Notes under the pieces: generated by a model
The model's database searches: none
What the model was told of the DNA's origin: nothing
Seen by the model: the letters and a program-made list of their open reading frames with translations, nothing else
In this document: in pieces, positions 34,933 through 43,080 of the stretch
How the letters are laid out: the number at the start of each line of letters is the position of its first letter
Numbering within the stretch: the first letter of the stretch is position 1
Made by a program: the position numbers and the translations under genes
Assembly: GCA_017417585.1 (NCBI GenBank)
Contig: JAFPYX010000056.1
Span: 1-43,825, forward strand
DNA: 43,825 nucleotides
DNA from: Victivallales bacterium
GTDB taxonomy: Bacteria; Verrucomicrobiota; Lentisphaeria; Oligosphaerales; Oligosphaeraceae
Direction of reading: 5' to 3'

Positions 34933-35514
34933 ATGCTACAGACCATTGTGGGTTCTCGGGGAAGAACTGAAATCTTCAAGGCTTTTTTCACCACGGAGGC
35001 CAGGCATTTGTATCTGCGTGAACTGGCACGTGTCACTGCCTTGAGCGCACCAGTGCTGCATCGAGAACTTCATTCTCTTGTTGACGCGGGAATTCTCTGT
35101 TGTCGCGCCGATGGAAACCGTGTGGAATATTATGCCAATCAATCACATCCGATATATTCTGTATTGTGTGAACTTGTGCGTAAGACAGTTGGCGGCGAAG
35201 CACTGCTGCGCACGGCATTTGCGGATTGCAACGCCGTTTTCGTCTTAATTTTCGGTTCTACCGCCAATGGCACTGCCACGCCTCAGAGCGACATAGACTT
35301 GTTTGTCATTGGCGATTGTGGTCTCCGTGAGATATCACAGCGAATTCACACATTGGCTGACACCATTCCTCAGGAAGTGAATCCATTCGTCATTACCATG
35401 GAGGATTTTCTGAGTCGCAAAAGTCATCACGACCACTTCCTGACGGAAGTTCTTTCCAAGCCCAAAATCTTCCTGAAGGGGACCGCCGATGAGTTTGCAA
35501 AATTGGCTAGCTAA
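34933..35514 (+). CDS. HTH-MNT nucleotidyltransferase fusion (antitoxin-like)
   Basis: 193 residues. Residues ~1-75 form an ArsR-type winged helix (LRELARVTALSAPVLHRELHSL, then EYYANQSHPIYSVL). Residues ~95-150 are a minimal nucleotidyltransferase domain with FGSTANGTATPQSDIDLFVI, the GS-x-A-x-G...S-D-x-D signature. MNT proteins pair with HEPN toxins and can AMPylate them. An AAAGGAGG Shine-Dalgarno precedes the start. The gene overlaps the HEPN-like gene by 26 bp. Base composition is more AT-rich than neighbouring housekeeping genes, consistent with horizontal transfer. Confidence 0.85.
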   Translation: MLQTIVGSRGRTEIFKAFFTTEARHLYLRELARVTALSAPVLHRELHSLVDAGILCCRADGNRVEYYANQSHPIYSVLCELVRKTVGGEALLRTAFADCNAVFVLIFGSTANGTATPQSDIDLFVIGDCGLREISQRIHTLADTIPQEVNPFVITMEDFLSRKSHHDHFLTEVLSKPKIFLKGTADEFAKLAS

Positions 35515-35929
35515 TGGGTGGCTTCGCCCGCATCAAACTGATTTGCAAGAGATTAGTGGTCTTCTTGCAATCGTCGACCGGGATATATCTGATGCCCAGT
35601 CCAAGGATCTCTCCGTCGATTGGAAATTCGGGATTGCCTATAATGCGGCATTGAAATTGTGTACGATGATGCTCTATGCTGCCGGGTATCGTTCTGAAAA
35701 TGCACTGGCACACTACCGAACTTTGGCTTCAATCGAATACACTATGGGTGAAGAATACCATGTCGATGCCATTTATTTGAACACCTGCCGTGCCAAACGC
35801 AATACCATAGAGTATGACAACGTGGGAGTAGCCTCACAGACTGAGGCAGATGAACTCCTGGCCTTTGTTCACAAGTTGCGTGCAGATGTGTTAAATCGCC
35901 TTGCCAATCAATATCCTGCTCTTCAATAA
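35489..35929 (+). CDS. HEPN-like toxin candidate partner of HTH-MNT
   Basis: 146 residues, apparently all helical. WKFGIAYNAALKLCTMMLYAAGYR and the later NTCRAKRNTIEYDNVGVAS segment resemble HEPN domains of the SAV_6107/DUF86 type, where an R-rich helix ends in xEYD. The canonical Rx4-6H RNase motif is not intact, since the His position holds Tyr or Glu. RNase activity is therefore uncertain. Overlap with the MNT gene and the operon order support a toxin-antitoxin-like pair. Confidence 0.7.
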   Translation: MSLQNWLANGWLRPHQTDLQEISGLLAIVDRDISDAQSKDLSVDWKFGIAYNAALKLCTMMLYAAGYRSENALAHYRTLASIEYTMGEEYHVDAIYLNTCRAKRNTIEYDNVGVASQTEADELLAFVHKLRADVLNRLANQYPALQ

Positions 35930-35984
35930 TTTACCAGTGATTCTGGTGGGATGCTGGATGCTTTTGATCGTTTTGCAAACGGTT

Positions 35985-36806
35985 TCACCTCTGGCATTTC
36001 GGGCAGTAGCAGGAGGAACGCCCGCCAAGGGTGACGGTGCGCAGGGTGGTCCCGCAACGGGGGCAGGGTGTGCCGGCCTTGCCGTAGATGACCAGTTCGC
36101 GGTTGAAGGAACCCTCCGAGCCGTCCACGCCTCGGAAATCCGAGATGGTGGTTCCTCCGGCGGCGATGGCGCGTGCGAGAATCGCCTTGACTTCGGCGAC
36201 GATGCGGTCGCAGGCCGCATGGCTGAGGCGGTCGGTGCGGTGCGTGGGACGCACGCCTGCGGCAAAGAGGCTCTCGGTGGCATAGATGTTACCCACGCCG
36301 GTGACCACGGTGTTGTCCATGAGGAGTTCTTTCACGGCGATGTGGTGGTGGTGCGCCGCGCAATAGAACATCTCGCCGTTGAAGTCGTCGGTCAGTGGCT
36401 CCGGCCCCAAGAAATCCAGCACGGCCGGGAGGCCTTTTTCATTGAGCGGATGGCACTCCAGGAGTCCGAAGCGGCGCGGGTCTTCGAAGCGGAATGCGAA
36501 GCCGTCGTCCAGTTCCAGAACCACGTGTTCGTGCTTTCGCGGCGGCTCGGCGACGGGGGTCACACTGACCGCGCCAGTCATTCCGAGGTGCAGGAGCAAT
36601 CCGCGGCGGTCGTCCAAGGCGAGAATATTGTATCTTCCTCTCCGATAAACGGCTGTAAAGGCGCGACCTGCCAGTTTGGCGGTTTTCAGCGGTGCGAGTG
36701 ACGTGCGCAGTTTCGAGGTACGCAGGGTCACCTTCACGATGCGCCGCCCAGGCAGAACCCGGTTTAATGCCCGCGCGACAGTCTCTGCTTCAGGAAGTTC
36801 CGGCAT
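35985..36806 (-). CDS. mutM: Formamidopyrimidine-DNA glycosylase
   Basis: 273 residues, full length. The N-terminal PELPEAETVAR carries the catalytic Pro2 and Glu3. LGMTG, DPRRFG and VVTGVGNIYATESLF (H2TH region) match Fpg/MutM. The C-terminal zinc finger is complete, with CPRCG and CYCPKCQ. The conserved Lys57 of E. coli Fpg aligns with Arg58 here (RRGRYN instead of RR(A/G)KY). It excises oxidised purines such as 8-oxoguanine. A GAGGTTA heptamer tract lies immediately upstream; there is no Shine-Dalgarno. Confidence 0.93.
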   Translation of the reverse strand: MPELPEAETVARALNRVLPGRRIVKVTLRTSKLRTSLAPLKTAKLAGRAFTAVYRRGRYNILALDDRRGLLLHLGMTGAVSVTPVAEPPRKHEHVVLELDDGFAFRFEDPRRFGLLECHPLNEKGLPAVLDFLGPEPLTDDFNGEMFYCAAHHHHIAVKELLMDNTVVTGVGNIYATESLFAAGVRPTHRTDRLSHAACDRIVAEVKAILARAIAAGGTTISDFRGVDGSEGSFNRELVIYGKAGTPCPRCGTTLRTVTLGGRSSCYCPKCQR

Positions 36807-36811
36807 TTTAT

Positions 36812-36851
36812 AAGGTTAGAGGTTAGAGGTGGGAGGTTAGAGGTGGGAGGT
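36812..36851. repeat. GAGGTTA/GAGGTGG heptamer tract upstream of mutM
   Basis: Five to six consecutive 7-bp units (AGGTTAG, AGGTTAG, AGGTGGG, AGGTTAG, AGGTGGG, AGGT) begin 6 bp upstream of the mutM start and so form its 5' leader. Confidence 0.85.
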
Positions 36852-36918
36852 GCACAGAATAGGACGTCATGCGCACGAGACAGAAGCGGCGCGGGTTTCG
36901 ATAAAGCCACGCAATCCA

Positions 36919-37437
36919 CTATTTTGCATTTATATTTTGAAGAAGTACGCGCAATGCAAGCGACGGGATGCGGGTGCCGGGCACCAAGCCGAGTTCGGCG
37001 GCGCGTCCGGCGTGGATTTCCAGCGCGCAGGTCACGGGTCTGGGGCAGAGATAGGTCTTGAGGCGCGCCTCGTAGTCCTCGTCGCTTTCGTTTTCGGCCT
37101 GTGGTGGTTCGACCGCCATGGTGTTGACTTGGAGAATCACGCCGTCGGCATTTATGAAAATCACGTCCAGCGGGATGCGAGTGTTCTTCATCCAGAAGGC
37201 AGTGAATTTTGGGCGTCCGTAGAAGAAGAGCATCCCGCCGTCGTCGGCGAGATACGTGCGGTCCATCAGCCCTTTGCGCAATTCGGCGTCGGTCACAGCG
37301 ACCTCGATCTGGCGGAAGGGCATTCCGCAGAGGGAGATTTCCGGCAGGAAACGTGGTGGATTCACTGGCTCGTCGGCTCCCAACGAAATGGCCGCGAAAA
37401 GCGCGGCAATGGTGAAAAGTGGCAGGATTTTTCGCAT
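36919..37437 (-). CDS. Secreted DUF192 family protein
   Basis: 172 residues from the ATG at 37437. The longer frame continues through miaB to 38598 but is an antisense artefact. A signal peptide (MRKILPLFTIAALFAAISLGA) is followed by the DUF192 core: VTDAELRKGLMDRTYL, GMLFFYGRPKFTAFWMKNT, PLDVIFINADGVIL and a C-terminal VTCALEIHAGRAAELGLVPG. The family is small, exported and of unknown function. Its start codon lies only 21 bp from the divergent miaB start. A TATATTA motif and AGAGAG precede it on the minus strand. Confidence 0.85.
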   Translation of the reverse strand: MRKILPLFTIAALFAAISLGADEPVNPPRFLPEISLCGMPFRQIEVAVTDAELRKGLMDRTYLADDGGMLFFYGRPKFTAFWMKNTRIPLDVIFINADGVILQVNTMAVEPPQAENESDEDYEARLKTYLCPRPVTCALEIHAGRAAELGLVPGTRIPSLALRVLLQNINAK

Positions 37438-37447
37438 AACTCTCTTA

Positions 37448-37454
37448 ATATAAT
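37448..37454. promoter_or_regulatory. Shared TATATTA/TAATATA box between DUF192 and miaB
   Basis: TAATATA on the plus strand reads TATATTA on the minus strand and overlaps a plus-strand TATAAT. It is 10 bp from the DUF192 ATG and 4 bp from the miaB ATG, which implies very short or no leaders, or more distant real promoters. Confidence 0.4.
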
Positions 37455-37458
37455 TCCA

Positions 37459-38802
37459 ATGTTGAATTTTTACATTAAGACCTACGGTTGCCAGATGAAT
37501 GAGCGGGACTCGGAGGCGCTGGCATGCCTGCTGGAGGCGCGTGGCTACCGCGAGGTGGAGACGGAGACCGAGGCGGACATCCTGATCTTCAACACCTGCA
37601 GCGTCCGCGACCAGGCGGAACGCAAGGCCATCGGCAAGATCGGCATGATGAAGATGCTCAAGGACGAGAAGCCGTCGCTGGTCATCGGCGTGATCGGCTG
37701 TATGGCACAGCGCCTTGGCAGCCAAATTCTTGCGGAGTTGCCGCAGGTGGATTTCGTGGCGGGGACCGACCAGCTCCAGAATGTCCCGAATCTGATTGCG
37801 GAGGCGGTCACGCGTCATGGCCGAAGTGCCGCGCTGGAGATGGGGCCCGGAGTTTTTCGAGAACTGGACGGCCATCGGCCCGGCCAGCTCATCGCCGAGG
37901 TCTCCGTGATGCGGGGCTGCGACCAGTTCTGCACCTACTGCGTGGTGCCCTACTGCCGAGGGCGCGAAAAGTCCCGCCCCATCGAGGCGATTGTCGATGA
38001 GGCGGAGCGGCTGGCGGCCGGCGGAACAAAGGAGCTGTTGCTGCTGGGCCAGAACATCACTGCGTATGGCGTGGCGGAGGCGCGGAAGGCTGGCACTTAC
38101 ACGCCGGAATTCTCCGCCTTTGCGGATTTGCTCGTGGCGCTCAACGAGGTCAAGGGCATCGAGCGAATCCGCTTCACTTCGCCGCACGTGCGCTTCATGA
38201 ATGACAAGTTCGTGGAGGCGGTCACGCAGCTGCCTAAGGTCTGCAAGTGCTTCCATGTGCCCGTGCAGTCCGGCAACGACCGCATCCTCAAGTTGATGCA
38301 CCGCAACTACACCGCGAAGGAATACCTCGACCGCATCGATGCCATCCGTGCCAAGGCACCGGAGACGCTCTTCTCCACCGACATCATCGTGGGCTTCTGC
38401 AGCGAGACGCGACAGGAGTTCGAGGACACCCACGAGGTCATGCGGCGTGTCGGCTACGATATGGCGTACATCTTCCGCTATTCGCAACGTTCCGGAACGA
38501 AGGCCGCCGAGACGCTGACGGACGATGTCCCCGAGGCCGAAAAGCACGAGCGCAACCAGATTCTCTTGCAGGAACTCAACGAGAGCGTGGCCCGTCACAA
38601 CGCGCAGATGATTGGGCAGACCGTCCCTGTGCTCATCGAGGGTCCCAGCCCACGCAACCCGAAGCGCTGGTGCGGACGAAGCGACCGCAACAAAATGGTC
38701 CTCTTCGATGCCACGCCAGGTCTCAAAGTCGGCGACCTGCGTAATTTCCGCATTGAACGCTCCACCGAAAATGCGCTGTATGGCACATTGGACAAAAGCT
38801 GA
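37459..38802 (+). CDS. miaB: tRNA-2-methylthio-N6-dimethylallyladenosine synthase MiaB
   Basis: 447 residues from the ATG at 37459 (MLNFYIKTYGCQMNERDSE), the canonical N-terminus; the frame is open upstream to 36850, but that part is antisense to the DUF192 gene. The three N-terminal cluster cysteines lie in TYGCQMN, FNTCSVR and GCMAQ. The radical SAM triad is CDQFCTYCVVPYCRG. The radical SAM core runs through CFHVPVQSGNDRIL. A TRAM domain ends the protein. It adds a methylthio group to i6A37 of tRNAs. No Shine-Dalgarno precedes the start. Confidence 0.95.
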   Translation: MLNFYIKTYGCQMNERDSEALACLLEARGYREVETETEADILIFNTCSVRDQAERKAIGKIGMMKMLKDEKPSLVIGVIGCMAQRLGSQILAELPQVDFVAGTDQLQNVPNLIAEAVTRHGRSAALEMGPGVFRELDGHRPGQLIAEVSVMRGCDQFCTYCVVPYCRGREKSRPIEAIVDEAERLAAGGTKELLLLGQNITAYGVAEARKAGTYTPEFSAFADLLVALNEVKGIERIRFTSPHVRFMNDKFVEAVTQLPKVCKCFHVPVQSGNDRILKLMHRNYTAKEYLDRIDAIRAKAPETLFSTDIIVGFCSETRQEFEDTHEVMRRVGYDMAYIFRYSQRSGTKAAETLTDDVPEAEKHERNQILLQELNESVARHNAQMIGQTVPVLIEGPSPRNPKRWCGRSDRNKMVLFDATPGLKVGDLRNFRIERSTENALYGTLDKS

Positions 38803-38902
38803 CAGAAGTGGACAACTTTGCTGTTTTCCAACGTTATGACATTCAAGATTATGACATTCTATGATTTATTGTGACTCTCTGATTGGCACTGATTTATGCA
38901 TT

Positions 38903-38909
38903 TATATTA
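38903..38909 (+). promoter_or_regulatory. TATATTA motif upstream of the DUF1016 nuclease gene
   Basis: TTTATATTAAG lies 47 bp before the start codon. TTGGCA (38883-38888) is a -35-like match but with only 14-bp spacing. Confidence 0.4.
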
Positions 38910-38956
38910 AGAAAGGGGAATCGCCTTGTTTGGTGCCAACCAAGAAGAGGAACAGA

Positions 38957-40000
38957 ATGAAAAAGCATCCACTGTCCGCCATTGTAAATGAGCAACTTCT
39001 ATCTGATGCCCGTGCCATCATCAACGCAGCGAGGGAGAAAGCGATTCGCAGCGTGGATTCTCAACGTGTGCTGATGTACTGGAATCTCGGCCGTCGCATT
39101 TTCGAAGAGGAACAGCAAGGCATGGAACGTGCGGAGTATGGTACGAGGCTCATCCGTGGTCTCGCAGAACGTCTGGAGCCTGAATATGGTAGCGGATTTG
39201 GGGTTCGGCAGTTGGAGCAAAGTCGGCAGTTTTATCGTGTCTATCCAATTGCGAACGCACTGCGTTCGCAATTGAACTGGACGCAGTATCGTGCTCTGAT
39301 TCAAATAGATAATCTAAAGAAACGAGAGTATTATGAACTGGAGTCTGTAAATCATGGCTGGACTGCGCGGGAAACCGAGCGCCAAATCCATTCCCAACTG
39401 TGGGAACGGCTCTGCCTAAGCAATGACCCAGAGGCGGTTTTAGCCATAGCGCGCAAGGAGCGCATTCCGGAAACGCCACAGGAAATCATCAAAAATCCGA
39501 TGACCTTGGAGTTTCTCGGATTGGAACCGAAAGCCAAATACTACGAAACCGATTTGGAGCAGGCCATCATTGACCATCTGCAGGAGTTTCTGCTGGAACT
39601 TGGCGATGGTTTCTCCTTCGTCAAGCGCCAAAGGCGGATTACTTTGGATGACAAGGAGTTCTTCATTGATCTGGTGCTTTACAACCGGCTGCTTCAGTGC
39701 TTTGTCCTGATTGACTTGAAACTTGGTGAACTCACCCATCAGGACCTGGGGCAACTCCAGATGTATGTCAATTACTACGACCGAATTGTGAAATTGCCTC
39801 GCGAAAATGATACCATCGGCATTCTGCTTTGTACCCAGAAACATGACGCGGTGGTGAAAATGACCCTGCCGGAGCGGCAGACCAAAATTCTGGCTGCGGA
39901 GTATCGCCTTCATTTGCCGACCGAGGAGCAACTCTTGGCGGTGGCCAAGCAGGCCAGAGCAGAATTCGAGACCAATCGTTGCGAGAACGACAATCTGTGA
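38957..40000 (+). CDS. DUF1016/YhcG PDDEXK nuclease-domain protein
   Basis: 347 residues from the ATG at 38957 after AAGAGGAACAGA. The N-terminal DUF1016 helical domain carries SQRVLMYWNLGRRIFEEEQ, YGTRLIRGLAERLEPEYGSGF and LNWTQYRALIQI. The C-terminal PD-(D/E)XK-like domain has FSFVKRQRRITLDDKEFFIDLVLYN and CFVLIDLKLGELTHQDLGQLQMYVNYYD with Asp and DLK catalytic candidates, followed by GILLCTQKHDAVV. YhcG-type proteins are linked to defence or restriction-associated loci. Here the gene stands alone, with no restriction-modification genes. A perfect 29-bp palindrome lies inside it. Confidence 0.9.
   Translation: MKKHPLSAIVNEQLLSDARAIINAAREKAIRSVDSQRVLMYWNLGRRIFEEEQQGMERAEYGTRLIRGLAERLEPEYGSGFGVRQLEQSRQFYRVYPIANALRSQLNWTQYRALIQIDNLKKREYYELESVNHGWTARETERQIHSQLWERLCLSNDPEAVLAIARKERIPETPQEIIKNPMTLEFLGLEPKAKYYETDLEQAIIDHLQEFLLELGDGFSFVKRQRRITLDDKEFFIDLVLYNRLLQCFVLIDLKLGELTHQDLGQLQMYVNYYDRIVKLPRENDTIGILLCTQKHDAVVKMTLPERQTKILAAEYRLHLPTEEQLLAVAKQARAEFETNRCENDNL
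39246..39274. repeat. Perfect 29-bp palindrome inside the DUF1016 gene
   Basis: Left arm CAATTGCGAACGCA, one central C, right arm TGCGTTCGCAATTG; every base pairs. It encodes the residues IANALRSQL at the end of the DUF1016 domain. It could form a strong hairpin or be a protein target. I find no second copy in the window. Confidence 0.9.
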
Positions 40001-40044
40001 CGAATGCAGTCAAGTAGCAACCACGAAACAACTTCATAACAACC

Positions 40045-40464
40045 ATGGTCATCTTATCCATCGGCGGTAATCTAAGGGATGTGGAAGCAACCTTCGCACG
40101 GGCACTGACGATGTTGGAGCAGGGCGGTTTCGTCGTGACGAAAGTCTCGTCGCCCTACCGGAATCCGGCGGTGGGCTGCGAGGAGGGCGCTCCGGAGTTC
40201 GTGAACTGGGCGGTGGTCGGCGAGTGGTCGGGAACGCCGCTGGCGTTATTGGACTTGGCGCAGTCCATCGAGGTCGCCGAGGGCCGCCCCGCCGACCATC
40301 CGCATTGGCATTCGCGCACGCTGGACATCGATATCATCGAGTGCAACGGCGTGGTCTGCGACACGCCGCGCCTCACTCTCCCGCATCCGCGCTGGCGGGA
40401 ACGCGACTTCGTCCGTGTTCCCCTGCGCGAAATCCTGCCGGCCTACCTGGAGGACCAAAAGTAA
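40045..40464 (+). CDS. folK: 2-amino-4-hydroxy-6-hydroxymethyldihydropteridine diphosphokinase
   Basis: 139 residues. HPPK motifs are LSIGGNLRD at the start (family SLGSN), [24 protein letters not shown] (metal-binding DxD) and [19 protein letters not shown]. It transfers pyrophosphate from ATP to the pterin in folate synthesis. It is shorter than the E. coli enzyme (159 aa) but has all motifs. No Shine-Dalgarno precedes the ATG. It lies 44 bp after the nuclease gene, with no folate partners nearby. Confidence 0.92.
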   Translation: MVILSIGGNLRDVEATFARALTMLEQGGFVVTKVSSPYRNPAVGCEEGAPEFVNWAVVGEWSGTPLALLDLAQSIEVAEGRPADHPHWHSRTLDIDIIECNGVVCDTPRLTLPHPRWRERDFVRVPLREILPAYLEDQK

Positions 40465-40504
40465 TGCCAGAACTCCCTGGAGCATAAACTGTCGTGCGTT
40501 TCGG

Positions 40505-40832
40505 CTGTATCTCCCGCTCGGAACCATGCGCGATCAGGCGCGCACCTGCGTGGACGGCGCATTCGGCGAGGTCATGAAAACCTATCGGGAATGGAAGGTC
40601 TCGGATGACCGTGAATGGTTCAGGTCGAGGTGGCCTTTCGTGAAGAAGATTCTTTCCTACGCCTGGGACAAGGACAATCCAGACCAGTGGGATCTGCGGA
40701 AAAGCGGTCTGATCACGGGCCGACAGCATCATACGCTGGACATGGAACTGTTCGGGCCGACCGCCTGGCTCACCTCGCATTATCTGGGTGCGCTGAAGGT
40801 GGCCTCCGAAATGGGAATGACCTGCCGGGGGC
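40505..40832 (+). pseudogene. GH116 glycosidase remnant
   Basis: A translatable fragment with [56 protein letters not shown] and [13 protein letters not shown] matches the catalytic region of GH116/DUF608-type beta-glucosidase-like enzymes (family ...EGRQHNTYDMEFFGP...). Only about 110 of the usual ~800+ residues remain. There is no start, and the frame diverges after the last motif. It is a decayed gene or leftover of a deletion. The plus frame is open from 40415 to 40894, but it overlaps folK. Confidence 0.75.
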
Positions 40833-41105
40833 AAGATCAGGCGATGTCTGGGTTCTGCTGGACGCGCTCCTGTTTCACGCCGGTGATTGCCTGACTTTGC
40901 AGGGCATGTAGAATCCTCGTGCTATCCCAGTGGCTCAGTCAGGGCGGCGGTGTCTGTCCCCGAAGTTCTGTCCCCGAAGTTCTGTTCTGAAACGCCAGAA
41001 AAGGCGGGGGCATCATCGCACGGTCTTTAAATATGAATTATATTAAATGAGTTTTCGCAAAACGGGACGAGCGGTCCCATCAACTACTAAGGAGAATACC
41101 ATTCC
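40833..41105. other. Leader of pckG with 14-bp tandem repeat and TATATTA motif
   Basis: A TCTGTCCCCGAAGT unit is tandemly repeated (40953-40966, 40967-40980, partial third from 40981). A TATATTA motif lies at 41039-41045, 60 bp before the pckG start. Confidence 0.7.
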
Positions 41106-42920
41106 ATGACGACCTTGAAAGACCTCAAGAACGCCGAACTGAAGAGCTGGCTCCAGGGCTGGGTTGACCTCTGCAAGCCGACCGATGTGTACATCTGCAA
41201 CGGCTCGAAGGAAGAATATGACAGCCTGTGCGACCTGATGGTCAAGACTGGCACCTTCATCAAGCTGAAGACTCCCGCGAACTCCTATCTGGCCCGCTCC
41301 GACAAGAGCGACGTCGCCCGCGTTGAGGAGCGCACCTTCATCTGCTCCAAGACTGAGAAGGACGCCGGCGTGACCAACCACTGGAAGGAGCCCGGCGAGA
41401 TGATGGCCGAGTTCAACAAGGTCTTCGACGGCGCGATGCAGGGTCGCACGATGTATGTGATTCCCTTCTCCATGGGTAATCCCGAGTCCCCGCTGGCCAA
41501 ATACGGCATCGAGATCACCGACTCCCCGTATGTCGTGGTGAACATGGAAATCATGACCCGCGTCTCCCAGGTCATCCTGGACCGCATTGACGCCGGCCAC
41601 GAATATGTCCACGCGGTGCACTCCAATGGCGCGCCGCTGGCGGATGGCCAGGCGGATGTGCCGTGGCCCTGCGCCCCGGTCGAGAAGAAGTACATCTCCC
41701 AGTTCCCCGAAGAGCGCAAGATCATCTCCTTCGGCTCCGGCTACGGCGGAAACGCGCTGCTGGGCAAGAAGTGCTTCGCCCTGCGCATCGCGACCGTGCT
41801 GGCGCGCGAGGAAGGCTGGATGGCCGAGCACATGCTCATCCTCAAGCTGACCAGCCCGGAGGGCGAGGTCAAATATGTTACCGGCGCCTTCCCGAGCGCC
41901 TGCGGCAAGACCAACCTGGCCATGCTGACCCCGACCATCCCCGGCTGGAAGGTCGAGACCGTCGGCGACGACATCGCCTGGATGCGCTTCAACGAGAAGG
42001 ACGGCATGCTCCACGCCATCAATCCCGAGGCGGGCTTCTTCGGCGTGGCTCCCGGCACCTCCATGAAGTCCAACCCCAACGCGATGAAGACCATCAACGG
42101 CGGAAACACCATCTTCACCAACGTGGCCCTCACCGAGGACTATAGCTACTGGTGGGAAGACGGCGACGTCAAAGACCCCGGCAATGTCGTGGACTGGCTG
42201 CGCCGCCCCTGGAACAAGGCCAACAACCCCGCCGGCCCCGCCGCCCACAAGAACTCCCGCTTCACCACCCCGGCCCGCCAATGCCCCGTCATCGCTCCGG
42301 AATGGGAAGACCCCGAGGGCGTGCCGATTTCGGCGATTCTCTTCGGCGGCCGCCGCAAGACTGTCGTCCCGCTGGTGAATGAGTCCCTCTCCTGGGAGCA
42401 CGGCGTCTTCATGGGCGCGACCATGAGTTCCGAGATGACTGCAGCCACCCTGGGCGGTGCCGGACAGCTCCGCTTCGACCCGATGGCGATGCTGCCTTTC
42501 ATCGGCTACAACGCCTGCGACTACTTCCAGCACTGGCTTGACATGGCCAAGCACCGGCTGTGCAAGAAACTCCCGAAGATCTACTACGTGAACTGGTTCC
42601 GTCGCGGAGAGGACGGGCATTTCCTGTGGCCCGGCTACGGCGACAACTCCCGCGTCCTCAAGTGGATCTTTGAGCGCTGTGACGGCAAGGCCGCGGCCAA
42701 TGAGACCGCCATCGGCAACCTCCCGACCGAGGACGCCATCGACATGTCCGGACTCGACGTCTCCGCCGAGGACAAAAAGACTCTCCTCTCCGTGGACACC
42801 GAAGGCTGGAAGGCCACCCTCCCGCAGTTCAAGGACTGGCTGGACAAGCTCAACAAATACGGCAATATGCCCAAGGAGATCTTCGCGCAGTTCGAAGAAC
42901 TCAAGAAGCGCCTTGGCTAA
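41106..42920 (+). CDS. pckG: Phosphoenolpyruvate carboxykinase (GTP)
   Basis: 604 residues, the standard length for the GTP-dependent enzyme. The kinase loop is [13 protein letters not shown], with the hyper-reactive Cys of the family. Other signatures are [43 protein letters not shown] and INWFR-type [26 protein letters not shown]. It interconverts oxaloacetate and PEP with GTP/GDP; in fermenting anaerobes it often runs toward oxaloacetate to fix CO2. AAGGAG precedes the ATG. It is monocistronic, with hairpins downstream. Confidence 0.97.
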   Translation: MTTLKDLKNAELKSWLQGWVDLCKPTDVYICNGSKEEYDSLCDLMVKTGTFIKLKTPANSYLARSDKSDVARVEERTFICSKTEKDAGVTNHWKEPGEMMAEFNKVFDGAMQGRTMYVIPFSMGNPESPLAKYGIEITDSPYVVVNMEIMTRVSQVILDRIDAGHEYVHAVHSNGAPLADGQADVPWPCAPVEKKYISQFPEERKIISFGSGYGGNALLGKKCFALRIATVLAREEGWMAEHMLILKLTSPEGEVKYVTGAFPSACGKTNLAMLTPTIPGWKVETVGDDIAWMRFNEKDGMLHAINPEAGFFGVAPGTSMKSNPNAMKTINGGNTIFTNVALTEDYSYWWEDGDVKDPGNVVDWLRRPWNKANNPAGPAAHKNSRFTTPARQCPVIAPEWEDPEGVPISAILFGGRRKTVVPLVNESLSWEHGVFMGATMSSEMTAATLGGAGQLRFDPMAMLPFIGYNACDYFQHWLDMAKHRLCKKLPKIYYVNWFRRGEDGHFLWPGYGDNSRVLKWIFERCDGKAAANETAIGNLPTEDAIDMSGLDVSAEDKKTLLSVDTEGWKATLPQFKDWLDKLNKYGNMPKEIFAQFEELKKRLG

Positions 42921-42943
42921 AGCCAGGTGGTTATTGCGTAACT

Positions 42944-42980
42944 ATCTGCATTGCAATATGTTATGTATTGCAATGCAGAT
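42944..42980. repeat. Perfect 15-bp stem hairpin downstream of pckG
   Basis: ATCTGCATTGCAATA and its exact complement flank the loop TGTTATG. It starts 23 bp after the stop. It is AT-rich with no T-tract, so it is an unusual terminator; it could be an mRNA 3'-stabilising stem or an element end. Confidence 0.85.
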
Positions 42981-42985
42981 TCGTC

Positions 42986-43030
42986 CAGGCCGGTTCTGCA
43001 TTGATGTGGAGTCGGCCTGATTTGGTTTTC
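42986..43030 (+). terminator. Possible pckG terminator
   Basis: CAGGCCG (42986-42992) pairs with CGGCCTG (43013-43019) across a 20-nt loop and is followed by ATTTGGTTTTC. Confidence 0.4.
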
Positions 43031-43080
43031 AGGAGAATCCCCGCAGCATATCGCCGCGGACACCGAACTTTTTGATACCG

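Noticed and set aside
36850..37458. 203-residue N-terminal extension of MiaB
   Set aside because: It is antisense to the DUF192 gene; canonical MiaB starts at MLNFYIKTYGCQ.
37438..38598. N-terminal extension making the DUF192 protein 559 aa
   Set aside because: The extension is antisense to miaB; a signal peptide starts at 37437.
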